Under the pieces are notes generated by a model. It was not told the DNA's origin. It was given only the letters and a program-made list of their open reading frames with translations, and did not search any database. A stretch of 13,487 nucleotides of DNA from Lentisphaeria bacterium UBA1776. Its GTDB lineage: Bacteria; Verrucomicrobiota; Lentisphaeria; Victivallales; Victivallaceae. Position 1 is the stretch's first letter; each line of letters starts with the position of its first letter. Position numbers and translations under genes: made by a program. Below are positions 1 through 6,368 of this stretch, piece after piece. Where the stretch lies: NCBI GenBank assembly GCA_002314605.1, contig DCGO01000102.1, positions 2,568 through 16,054 of the forward strand, read 5' to 3'.

Positions 1-35
1 GCAAATCCATCCGTTTGAATTTTTAGAGGTACCCT

Positions 36-989
36 TTACTTGAAAATCACTTTTGTTTCCCGGACGGAACCGTTGACGGCCTGCCGTTTGAGGTACCCCC
101 CCGGGATGGCTCTGAATTCCAGAACGGCTTTGCCGTTTTCATAGCAGACAATGCCGTTGGGGACCGGACGGACGGGGGCGTTTTTCAAGAGATATTCCAC
201 CGAGACCGGCATGCTGGTGAAGGCAATGATCTTCTGCATCCTGGCCGTGAGGTCCGTCCGGTGGGAAGTTCCGTTTTCCAACAGAAAAGAGGCGTGATAA
301 TTCCGGAATGCCTGTTCTGCGTATGCGGCGTTCCAGCCGGCGATTTCCAGAAACTGTTCCCGGTAGAGCTGACGTCCGGCGGACGTTGTGCTGCGGTTGT
401 TCCAGAGGGTCTCCATATATTCCTTTGCCGGTTCCTTTGAGGTCCGCTGCATATAGAGGTAGAGTCCGGTCTTCGGCTGGATCAGATCCCTGTTTTCCGG
501 GAGTTCCCGCAGGTCGTAAAACATCTTTTCCCCGGTGTATTTGGCCTGCATTTCCAGCAGTTTCTCGATCAGAACGGCATTGTAGCCGGATTCTTTGGCC
601 ATGTCCGGGAAAAGCCCCGCCCGGAACTGGGCGTTGTGGAGCAGCTCATGGGTCAGAATCTCTGCGGAAAAACAGACCTTGATTCTGACATGACGCTCCG
701 TGGTATCCCGGAACATCTCATTGTCCAGCCGCAGCGCTTCCAATGTCACCACATTGCGGGTGCTGGCCTGACCCAGCTGCGCCATGGGGCGGAGCTGAAA
801 CCGGATGTCCGGCGACACGTTTGCCAGGACGAATTTCCCGTCACCGGTTCGGTTCATCGCCTCCAGGACCGCGGCGAGGTGCGACCGGATTTCCGGTGTG
901 AAATCCGTCATTTTGGCGGTCAGATCTTCCGGCGTGGCGGCCAGCAGACCGAAGAACGGCAGAAGCAGGGAAAAATAGATTTTTTTCAT
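36..989 (-). CDS. Exported HExxH putative zinc metallopeptidase-like protein
   Basis: The product is 317 residues. Residues 1-18 look like a Sec signal peptide (MKK, hydrophobic run to LLAA), so the protein should act in the periplasm or outside the cell. Residues 114-118 are HELLH, a textbook HExxH zinc motif, followed by NAQF. About 28 residues later the run LLEMQAK offers Glu146 as a third zinc ligand, the gluzincin layout. The HExxH...Q...E(x)xA pattern resembles small putative metallopeptidase domains of the DUF6782 type, but I cannot confirm the family. The start at 987-989 is chosen because it begins the signal peptide and has AAAGGA about 8 nt upstream. The open frame runs on to 1277, but that extension overlaps the divergent hydrolase gene and has no protein-like character. 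The gene is divergent from the hydrolase and seems to be a single-gene unit. Substrate and function are unknown. A catalytically dead or purely binding role is possible. Confidence 0.72.
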   Translation of the reverse strand: MKKIYFSLLLPFFGLLAATPEDLTAKMTDFTPEIRSHLAAVLEAMNRTGDGKFVLANVSPDIRFQLRPMAQLGQASTRNVVTLEALRLDNEMFRDTTERHVRIKVCFSAEILTHELLHNAQFRAGLFPDMAKESGYNAVLIEKLLEMQAKYTGEKMFYDLRELPENRDLIQPKTGLYLYMQRTSKEPAKEYMETLWNNRSTTSAGRQLYREQFLEIAGWNAAYAEQAFRNYHASFLLENGTSHRTDLTARMQKIIAFTSMPVSVEYLLKNAPVRPVPNGIVCYENGKAVLEFRAIPGGYLKRQAVNGSVRETKVIFK

Positions 990-1012
990 GGTGCAATCCT
1001 TTGTCGGAGCAT

Positions 1013-1040
1013 ACTCTACAGCCATTTTTCCCTTTTTCAA
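1013..1040 (-). promoter_or_regulatory. Putative sigma70-type promoter for the HExxH gene
   Basis: On the minus strand TTGAAA (1035-1040) is followed after 16 bp by TAGAGT (1013-1018), a weak -10 with four of six consensus bases. Transcription would begin about 15-18 nt before the start codon at 989, leaving a short leader that holds the ribosome-binding site. This is pattern recognition only. Confidence 0.35.
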
Positions 1041-1072
1041 ATGAACGGCGCTGTTTTTTCGGGATTCGGGGC

Positions 1073-1100
1073 TTGACTTTCCGGCATTCAGGGATATGGT
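1073..1100 (+). promoter_or_regulatory. Putative sigma70-type promoter for the nucleoside hydrolase
   Basis: TTGACT (1073-1078) is followed after a 16-bp spacer by TATGGT (1095-1100). It lies about 30 bp upstream of the start codon, in the 140-bp gap between divergent genes. The -35 is close to consensus and the -10 is fair. Confidence 0.45.
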
Positions 1101-1129
1101 ATTGAAAGGTGGTTGAACCCGGGAGGTGC

Positions 1130-2143
1130 ATGGTGATCTTTGTACGAAATATTTTACTGACTGCGGCGGCGTGTTTTCTGGCGGTCCTGTCTGCAGGCTG
1201 CTGCAGCAATGACGAACCTTCTTTGCGGGAGGATACGCTGCTGGTTTTTGATACGGACCCCGGATTGGATGATGCAATAGCGCTCTTTCTTCTGCACAGC
1301 GTTCGTGGCGGGGCGGATATTGCGGTTTCCACTTTCGGGAATACCTCGTTGGAACATACCCACCGGAATCTGGTGACCTGGATGCGGTATTTCGGGGACC
1401 GCCGTACCTGTGTCTTCAAGGGGTCCGCATGTTCGCTGGCGGGTATCGGGGTCCAAAAGTTTGATTTTCACGGATTGGACGGCATTGCCGGACAGTCCGG
1501 GGCCATGGTAAAAAAACTCGCACTGACGGATGCGGATTTCAATCAGCCTTCAGATCTGCAGGAAGTCGTCCGCCGGATGATGGCGGCGAAGCATGTTAGC
1601 TACGTTGCCGTCGGTCCCCTGACCAATCTTGCGAAGATGCTGGAAATGGAGCCGAAACTGGCCGGGCATATTGCCAACGTTTACTGTATGGGCGGCGGTC
1701 TGAAAGTGTTCAATTCCCCGCATCAGGCGGAGTTCAATTTCTGCAAAGACGGTCCGGCGGTCCGGCGGGTGTTTGCCAGCGGCCTTGATATCACGCTTTT
1801 CCCGCTGGATTTTACGATGCAGTACCCGCTGACGAAAAAGAATATTCAGACCATAGAGGCGCTGGGGACTTATCCGGAAATCAGCACCGCGTTGCGGTGG
1901 GGTTATTCATCGGAATGGAAATATGATCACCATGTGGGGTTCGTTCCCCACGATGCCTTTCCGGTGCTGTACTGTTTTTATCCCGGGAAATTCACCGTCC
2001 GGGACCGGAAATTTCTGGCGGACAAGTACGGTCACCTTACGGAATCGCCGTCCGGCAGAGTGGTTCATGTCGCCGAAAGCATGGAGCCCGGGCTGTTATT
2101 TGAACTCATTCTGAAATTCATGCGGGATCATCGTAAGCCATGA
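1130..2143 (+). CDS. Lipoprotein-type nucleoside hydrolase (IUNH family)
   Basis: The product is 337 residues and belongs to the inosine/uridine-preferring nucleoside hydrolases, which split ribonucleosides into base and ribose. Residues 41-48 (DTDPGLDD) are the signature Ca/ribose-binding motif. VGPLTNLA (161-168), the GGG turn (188-190), AEFN (200-203) and HDA (274-276) fit the rest of the active site. The N-terminus is a hydrophobic signal ending in LSAGC with Cys24, a plausible though not ideal lipobox, so I infer a membrane-anchored enzyme outside the cytoplasm. The start is uncertain by a few codons. GGGAGGT at 1121-1127 precedes ATG 1130 by only 2-3 nt and GTG 1133 by a more normal distance, while GTG 1109 would put extra residues before the signal. 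The 3' end overlaps the convergent hpt gene by 26 bp. Together with hpt it suggests purine salvage. Confidence 0.9.
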   Translation: MVIFVRNILLTAAACFLAVLSAGCCSNDEPSLREDTLLVFDTDPGLDDAIALFLLHSVRGGADIAVSTFGNTSLEHTHRNLVTWMRYFGDRRTCVFKGSACSLAGIGVQKFDFHGLDGIAGQSGAMVKKLALTDADFNQPSDLQEVVRRMMAAKHVSYVAVGPLTNLAKMLEMEPKLAGHIANVYCMGGGLKVFNSPHQAEFNFCKDGPAVRRVFASGLDITLFPLDFTMQYPLTKKNIQTIEALGTYPEISTALRWGYSSEWKYDHHVGFVPHDAFPVLYCFYPGKFTVRDRKFLADKYGHLTESPSGRVVHVAESMEPGLLFELILKFMRDHRKP

Positions 2144-2636
2144 TCTCCGGGAGGTTCCGGAATTCCTCATCCCGGTCCAGACCGTAGCCGACAATATAGA
2201 GATTTTCCACGGTAAATCCGGTGTAGTCCGCCTGTTCGAGTCCTCCACGGTCCCGTGGAGCCTTTTTGTCCAGCAGAACGCAGGTGCGGACATCCGCCGC
2301 GCCCTGTTCCTGGAGATATCCGGAAACCTGTTTCAGTGTCAGGCCGGTATCCAGAATGTCGTCGATCAGCAGGACATGTCTTCCCCTGACCGGCAGTTTC
2401 AGCCGGGAACGGAACGTAAGTTTCCCGGTGGAATGTTCCCCGGAGTAACTTGCCGCCGCCAGGGAATCCATCTGCAGCGGGAGCCGGATTTCCCGGATGA
2501 GGTCGGCGGCAAAGAAAATCGCGCCGTTCAGAACTGTAATGCAGGTGAGTGGTTTTCCCTGATAATCCCGGGTCAGTTTTTCCCCCAATTCACGGATCCT
2601 GGCTGAAATTGCTTCAGTGGACAAGAGTGTCTTCAT
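2118..2636 (-). CDS. hpt: Hypoxanthine(-guanine) phosphoribosyltransferase
   Basis: The product is 172 residues, normal for bacterial Hpt. It joins hypoxanthine or guanine to PRPP to give IMP or GMP in the cytoplasm. Residues 89-101 (LLIDDILDTGLTL) are the PRPP-binding motif. VLNGAIFFAADL (35-46) and the C-terminal VGYGLDRDEEFRNLP (149-163) are typical of the family. The start at 2634-2636 is chosen because AAGGAG lies 6 nt upstream. An upstream in-frame ATG at 2682-2684 would lack this site and fall within the promoter. The gene is divergent from argD and convergent with the nucleoside hydrolase, overlapping its last 26 bp. The hydrolase could supply the free bases this enzyme uses; that link is inference from proximity and chemistry. 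Confidence 0.95.
   Translation of the reverse strand: MKTLLSTEAISARIRELGEKLTRDYQGKPLTCITVLNGAIFFAADLIREIRLPLQMDSLAAASYSGEHSTGKLTFRSRLKLPVRGRHVLLIDDILDTGLTLKQVSGYLQEQGAADVRTCVLLDKKAPRDRGGLEQADYTGFTVENLYIVGYGLDRDEEFRNLPEIMAYDDPA
2243..2267 (+). terminator. Rho-independent terminator for the hydrolase mRNA, lying antisense inside hpt
   Basis: CTCCACG (2243-2249) and CGTGGAG (2254-2260) form a perfect 7-bp stem with loop GTCC, followed by CC and five Ts (2263-2267). The T run is on the plus strand only, so it would stop plus-strand transcripts about 100-120 nt after the nucleoside hydrolase stop codon. On the minus strand the same bases encode hpt residues around KKAPRDRGG. Confidence 0.6.
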
Positions 2637-2656
2637 CTTGATCTCCTTTTTGAGAA

Positions 2657-2684
2657 AATATACCTTCTGTACCGCAAAATGCAA
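2657..2684 (-). promoter_or_regulatory. Putative hpt promoter
   Basis: On the minus strand TTGCAT (2679-2684) is followed after 16 bp by TATATT (2657-2662). The start codon of hpt at 2636 lies about 20 nt from the -10, leaving a very short leader that still contains the AAGGAG site. Its -35 is one base away from the proposed argD -35 on the other strand. Confidence 0.5.
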
Positions 2685-2685
2685 C

Positions 2686-2713
2686 TTGTATTTTTTAAAA
2701 AAAGGATTATACT
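2686..2713 (+). promoter_or_regulatory. Putative argDF promoter
   Basis: TTGTAT (2686-2691) is followed after 16 bp by TATACT (2708-2713), a near-consensus -10. The spacer is almost pure A/T and contains the 12-bp palindrome of six Ts and six As at 2691-2702. The argD start follows about 35 nt after the -10. I see no convincing ARG box, but the palindromic spacer is where a repressor such as ArgR could sit. Confidence 0.55.
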
Positions 2714-2748
2714 ATTCTTTCCCGAGAAAACTTATGGAAGGAGATGTC

Positions 2749-3957
2749 ATGGGAAACGCGTTTTTTGCTGAAACTGTGGACCGTTATGCCAAATACATTC
2801 TGCCGACCTATGCTCCGCAGACCATGTTTGTGAAGGGGCAGGGGGTCTATCTTTTTGACGCGGACGGCCGACGTTATCTGGATTTCGCCTCCGGCATCAG
2901 CGTCTGCAACCTCGGGCACTGCCATCCCCGGGTCACGGCCGCCATTCAGAAGCAGGCCGCCGAGCTGGTGCATATTTCCAACCTCTATTACAACCCGGTA
3001 ACGCCCCGTCTGGCGGAGACTTTGATCAAACAGTGCTTTGACGGCGCGGTCTTTTTCGCCAACAGCGGCGCAGAGGCCAACGAGGGGATCATCAAACTTG
3101 CCCGCAAGTACGGCAACCGTACCGGACGGAACGAGATCATCACCATGGAAAATTCTTTCCACGGCCGTACACTGGCCACGCTGGCGGCCACCGGGCGGGC
3201 CAAGTACCGCAAGGGGTTTGAGCCGGATGTGCAGGGTTTCAAACAGGTCCCGTACAATGATTTCGAGGCTTTGAAGGCCGCCGTGACGGACAAGACCTGC
3301 GGCATTATGCTGGAGATCGTGCAGGGCGAGGGGGGGATCCTGCCCGCCGACCATGAGTATCTCCGGAAAGTCCGGGCCCTCTGCGACGAAAAAGACATCC
3401 TGATGATGTGCGATGAAGTCCAGTGCGGCATGGGCCGTACCGGTACGCTTTTTGCCTGGCAGGGGACCAGCATAGAGCCGGATGTGTTCTCCATGGCCAA
3501 GGCCCTGGCCAACGGGATCCCCATGGGAGGATTCATTGTCAAACGCAAATTCACCGATGTCCTGACGGCGGGGACCCACGCATCCACCTTCGGCGGCACG
3601 CCGCTGGCCAGTGCTGCGGCGCTGGCGGTGCAGGAGACCATCCGCGACGAGCATCTGCTGGAGAACTGCCGCGAACAGGGGGCGTATCTGATGGAGAACC
3701 TCCGCAGGATCACGGCGGGATATGATTTCGTGAAGTGTGTCCGGGGCAAGGGGCTCATGATCGGCGTGGTGCTGGATCACCCGGCGGGAGCGCTTTCCAA
3801 GGTCCTCCTGGAGAAGAATCTGGTCACGCTGACGGCTGGGGAGACGGTGCTGCGTCTTCTGCCGCCCATTATTCTGACCCGGGAGCAGGCGGATGAAGGT
3901 CTGACAATCATTGCCGCCGGGCTGAAACAGTATGCCGAAACGAAGAAGGGAGCATGA
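2749..3957 (+). CDS. argD: Acetylornithine aminotransferase
   Basis: The product is 402 residues, the normal length for this PLP enzyme of fold type I. It transfers an amino group between glutamate and N-acetylglutamate semialdehyde to make N-acetylornithine. Visible landmarks are NSGAEANE (105-112, phosphate-binding turn), SFHGRTLATLAATG (136-149), CDEVQCGMGRTG (221-232, with the Asp that pairs with the PLP ring nitrogen), SMAKALANG (248-256, Lys251 the Schiff-base lysine) and HASTFGGTP (277-285). The start at 2749 has AAGGAG 5 nt upstream; upstream in-frame starts (2617 onward) lie in promoter sequence. argF begins one base after the stop, so the two genes form an operon. A related ornithine or succinylornithine aminotransferase cannot be excluded from sequence alone, but the argF neighbour supports ArgD. 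Confidence 0.95.
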   Translation: MGNAFFAETVDRYAKYILPTYAPQTMFVKGQGVYLFDADGRRYLDFASGISVCNLGHCHPRVTAAIQKQAAELVHISNLYYNPVTPRLAETLIKQCFDGAVFFANSGAEANEGIIKLARKYGNRTGRNEIITMENSFHGRTLATLAATGRAKYRKGFEPDVQGFKQVPYNDFEALKAAVTDKTCGIMLEIVQGEGGILPADHEYLRKVRALCDEKDILMMCDEVQCGMGRTGTLFAWQGTSIEPDVFSMAKALANGIPMGGFIVKRKFTDVLTAGTHASTFGGTPLASAAALAVQETIRDEHLLENCREQGAYLMENLRRITAGYDFVKCVRGKGLMIGVVLDHPAGALSKVLLEKNLVTLTAGETVLRLLPPIILTREQADEGLTIIAAGLKQYAETKKGA

Positions 3958-3958
3958 T

Positions 3959-4855
3959 ATGAAGAAAGATTTGCTGACGATTACCGACATGACCGGTGAT
4001 GAGATCGGAGAACTTTTTGAACTTACCGAGAAGATCAAACGCGAGCGGGGCAAGTCGGATTTCAAACCTCTTTCCGGGAAGAGTATCGGTCTTATTTTTG
4101 CCAAATCCTCCACCCGTACCCGGGTGTCTTTTGAGGTCGGCGTTACGGAGCTGGGGGGGAATCCCCTGTATCTTGACCAGAGCAAGATGCAGGTGGGGCG
4201 CGGCGAGACGGTGCCGGATACCGCCAAAGTGCTGAGCCGGTTCCTCCATGGGATCGTGATTCGGACCTTTGCCCACAAGGACGTGGAAGAGCTGGCCGCC
4301 AATGCGTCCATCCCGGTCATCAACGCCCTTACGGACGAATATCACCCCTGCCAGATCCTGACGGACCTTTTTACCATGCGGGAATACTGCGGCAAGGTGG
4401 AGGGGCTGAAACTGGTTTTTTACGGCGACGGTCGGAGCAATATTGCCAACTCTTTTGTCAATGCTGCCAAACGGATCCCCTTTGAACTGGTGATCGCGGC
4501 GCCGGAGGAGTTCCGTCCGCGGGAAGACTTTATCCGGGGGTACAGCAATATCAGCTGGGATCCGGATCCGATCCGGGCAGGCAGGGATGCCGATTTTCTT
4601 TACACGGATGTGTGGGTCAGCATGGGGTTTGAGAAGGAGTCTGCGGAGCGGCTCAAGGTCTTCCAGCCGTATCAGGTCAATGATGCGGTGGTCAAGGTCT
4701 GCAAGCCCACGGTCAAATTCATGCACTGTCTTCCGGCACACCGGGGGCAGGAGGTTTCCGCCAGCGTGATGGATTCTCCCATCTCCATTGTCTTTGATGA
4801 GGCGGAGAACCGGCTTCACACCCAGAAGGCGCTGATGTCCATGCTGATCCGCTGA
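3959..4855 (+). CDS. argF: Ornithine carbamoyltransferase
   Basis: The product is 298 residues and catalyses carbamoyl phosphate + ornithine to citrulline. The carbamoyl-phosphate loop SSTRTR (50-55), HPCQ (129-132), the ornithine-side SMG (221-223) and HCLPAHRG (256-263) are all present. The residue after SMG is Phe224 where many OTCases have Glu; SMG itself is kept. The substrate is called as ornithine rather than acetyl- or succinyl-ornithine from overall motif fit, so some uncertainty remains. The start at 3959 lies 1 nt after the argD stop, and GGGAG (3948-3952), inside the end of argD, is its ribosome-binding site. The earlier in-frame ATG at 3932 would overlap argD by 26 bp. The pair supplies two steps of arginine synthesis. 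No other arg genes are in the window. Confidence 0.93.
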   Translation: MKKDLLTITDMTGDEIGELFELTEKIKRERGKSDFKPLSGKSIGLIFAKSSTRTRVSFEVGVTELGGNPLYLDQSKMQVGRGETVPDTAKVLSRFLHGIVIRTFAHKDVEELAANASIPVINALTDEYHPCQILTDLFTMREYCGKVEGLKLVFYGDGRSNIANSFVNAAKRIPFELVIAAPEEFRPREDFIRGYSNISWDPDPIRAGRDADFLYTDVWVSMGFEKESAERLKVFQPYQVNDAVVKVCKPTVKFMHCLPAHRGQEVSASVMDSPISIVFDEAENRLHTQKALMSMLIR

Positions 4856-4873
4856 AATCTCCCCATGCCTGGA

Positions 4874-4913
4874 AAAAAGGGGTACTGTCTCCATCGGAGC
4901 AGCACCCCTTTTT
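4874..4913. terminator. Bidirectional Rho-independent terminator between argF and the glycosyltransferase gene
   Basis: AAAAAGGGGT (4874-4883) pairs perfectly with ACCCCTTTTT (4904-4913). Inside, CTG and CTCC pair with GGAG and CAG around a three-base loop with one bulge. A T run ends the hairpin on the plus strand and, by symmetry, on the minus strand. It lies 18 bp after the argF stop and 16 bp after the end of the glycosyltransferase gene, so it can close both convergent operons. Confidence 0.9.
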
Positions 4914-4929
4914 GCATTGGAACAGAGCG

Positions 4930-5850
4930 TTATTTCGAAAGAAATCCCATTGCCGTCCAGTACAGCAGTCTGACCTTTTTTCTGAATTTCAGATGTCTGT
5001 CCCGGAAAATGCGGGGAACACAATACCGGAGCAGAACTTTTTTCTCTCTTGCGGTCAGACAGTTGTAACGGATCGCCGTACAGGCAAAATTCCGCCAGTG
5101 GGTCTTTCTTGCTTCAAGGGTCAGGGGATCTTTTTCGGTACGGTCGAGATAGTGAAGCACAAGACTGCATTGACGCATGTTTCTCCGCCGGTTGGTATGG
5201 GAAATGGATCCCGGTCTCCGGAGATAATGATAGTATCCCTTCTGCGTAAGGAACCCGATACTTTGGCACTGCCGGAGCAGCTGTGCCACAAGAAGCAGAT
5301 CCTCGGCATAAGTGATGTTTTCCGGCAGATAAAGCCCCTCAAGAGAGATCCTGTCTCTGCGGAACAGGTGGGACCAGACAAATGGAGTGACCTGCAGCGA
5401 GGCGACCATCCGGCAGTAAGTCTGAAAATCTTCCGTTCGCACGGATTCCTGTTTTTCCCGGACGGTATTGTTTGTATGATGTACGGTCAAGGCACAATGA
5501 ACGACATCCGCACCGGATACTTCCGCTTCGGATGACATGTCTTTGTACATATCCGGTTCCACATAATCATCCGCATCGCAGAAAATAAAATAACGCCCGG
5601 AGAATATCCGCATCGCCCCCAGTCGTGCCGCCATGGGACCGCGATTCCGCTCATGGGTGATGAAGTGCACCTGATCTTTCCGGTGCGGATACTCTTCAAG
5701 AACCCGGCGGATGATTTCCGTACTCCGGTCCGTGGAAGCATCATCCACGAAAACAAATTCCATGTTTTCCAGATTTTGCGAGAAAAGCGATCGCACACTC
5801 CGTTCAATGTAAGGTTCCGCATTATAATACGGAATCCCGACCGAGACCAT
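4930..5850 (-). CDS. Family 2 glycosyltransferase (GT-A fold)
   Basis: The product is 306 residues. VSVGIPYYNAEPYIERSV (2-19), FVFVDDASTDRS (32-43) and HERNRGPMAARLGA (66-79) form the nucleotide-sugar-binding half. DADD (92-95) carries the DxD metal motif, and YAEDLLL (181-187) the probable catalytic acidic residue. The C-terminal third is basic (RHLKFRKKVRLL) without a clear membrane helix. Such enzymes usually build capsule, lipopolysaccharide or exopolysaccharide, but donor and acceptor cannot be read here and no other sugar genes are near. It is the last gene of the minus-strand array, 49 nt after iorB. The start is uncertain. ATG 5848-5850 is the only good codon before the domain, but it has pyrimidines, not a Shine-Dalgarno site, directly upstream; the nearest SD is 34 nt away. 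Samples counted by hand (48-52% GC over three 60-base lines) are lower than iorA (60% in one line), a weak hint of separate origin. Confidence 0.88.
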   Translation of the reverse strand: MVSVGIPYYNAEPYIERSVRSLFSQNLENMEFVFVDDASTDRSTEIIRRVLEEYPHRKDQVHFITHERNRGPMAARLGAMRIFSGRYFIFCDADDYVEPDMYKDMSSEAEVSGADVVHCALTVHHTNNTVREKQESVRTEDFQTYCRMVASLQVTPFVWSHLFRRDRISLEGLYLPENITYAEDLLLVAQLLRQCQSIGFLTQKGYYHYLRRPGSISHTNRRRNMRQCSLVLHYLDRTEKDPLTLEARKTHWRNFACTAIRYNCLTAREKKVLLRYCVPRIFRDRHLKFRKKVRLLYWTAMGFLSK

Positions 5851-5884
5851 GGGGGAGGGGGCGGTATTTTTCGTGGCGGATTTT

Positions 5885-5891
5885 CCTCCCT
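5885..5891 (-). promoter_or_regulatory. Misplaced Shine-Dalgarno site upstream of the glycosyltransferase
   Basis: On the minus strand AGGGAGG ends 34 nt before the ATG at 5850, too far for direct initiation there. The in-frame codon about 10 nt after it is ACG (5872-5874). Either the true start is non-AUG, or the site is unused and translation depends on coupling to iorB. Confidence 0.35.
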
Positions 5892-5899
5892 GAGACCGG

Positions 5900-6367
5900 T
5901 TATTTGCCGAAGCCCAGGCGGAATGCCGTGTCGTTGACTTCGTGGAGCTTGGCCGGAAGATTGGCGTGCATGTGCTCAAGCCATAGCGCTTCCGGCAGAT
6001 CGAAGACTTTCGCAATGGCCCCCAGAAAAGCCATGTTGGCCGCCTTGGGGTTGGTGAGTTTGTCCAGCGCCAGATCCTCCGGGGTGATGAGAACCCCGCC
6101 CTTTTTGAGCTTGTGCACGTTCACTTCCACCTCGCCGGCATCCAGTACTGCCAGCACGTCAGACTCCCCTTCCGGGACCATGGGGCTGTAAACCTTGTCG
6201 CCGAAGCGCACTTCGCTGGAGACGGAACCTCCCCGCTGACTCATGCCGTGGACTTCGCTTTTTTTGACATCGTATCCGGCATGGAACAGCACTTCCGCAA
6301 GGATATCCGTGACTTTCAGAACCCCCTGACCGCCCAGTCCGGCAACCGTGATATTGGTGACGCTCAT
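5900..6367 (-). CDS. iorB: Indolepyruvate ferredoxin oxidoreductase, beta subunit (short form)
   Basis: The product is 155 residues and partners IorA in the oxidation of arylpyruvates (from Trp, Phe, Tyr) to aryl-acyl-CoA plus CO2. This is the gamma-type domain of 2-oxoacid oxidoreductases. GLGGQG (10-15) and VHGMSQRGG (39-47) are diagnostic, and the end NMAFLGA...N.TAFRLG is the expected C-terminus. The length is below the roughly 190-200 residues usual for IorB. The shortfall seems to lie in the middle, between about residues 80 and 110, rather than at an end. The start is firm: AGGAGGT (6376-6382) stands 8 nt upstream inside the end of iorA, and the iorA stop is one base away, so the two are translationally coupled. 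Confidence 0.88.
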   Translation of the reverse strand: MSVTNITVAGLGGQGVLKVTDILAEVLFHAGYDVKKSEVHGMSQRGGSVSSEVRFGDKVYSPMVPEGESDVLAVLDAGEVEVNVHKLKKGGVLITPEDLALDKLTNPKAANMAFLGAIAKVFDLPEALWLEHMHANLPAKLHEVNDTAFRLGFGK

Positions 6368-6368
6368 T

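Noticed and set aside
1..35. Possible feature at the left edge
   Set aside because: Only 35 bases lie beyond the stop of the HExxH gene; no hairpin or start site is visible.
990..1277. N-terminal extension of the HExxH gene upstream of 989
   Set aside because: It would hide the signal peptide and overlap the divergent hydrolase; the extension reads as low-complexity Pro/Ser/Lys sequence.
2085..2094. Perfect 10-bp palindrome AGCCCGGGCT near the end of the hydrolase gene, as a terminator for hpt
   Set aside because: It has no loop and no T run on the minus strand, so it is not a credible terminator; it looks like a chance restriction-site-like palindrome in coding sequence.
2707..4323. Minus-strand open frame of 538 codons
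   Set aside because: It is antisense to argD and the start of argF, both clearly real, and covers their promoter.
5851..6015. N-terminal extension of the glycosyltransferase to 6015
   Set aside because: It would overlap iorB by over 100 bases and its translation (Ser/Thr/Arg-rich) is an out-of-frame reading of iorB; the domain begins at the ATG.
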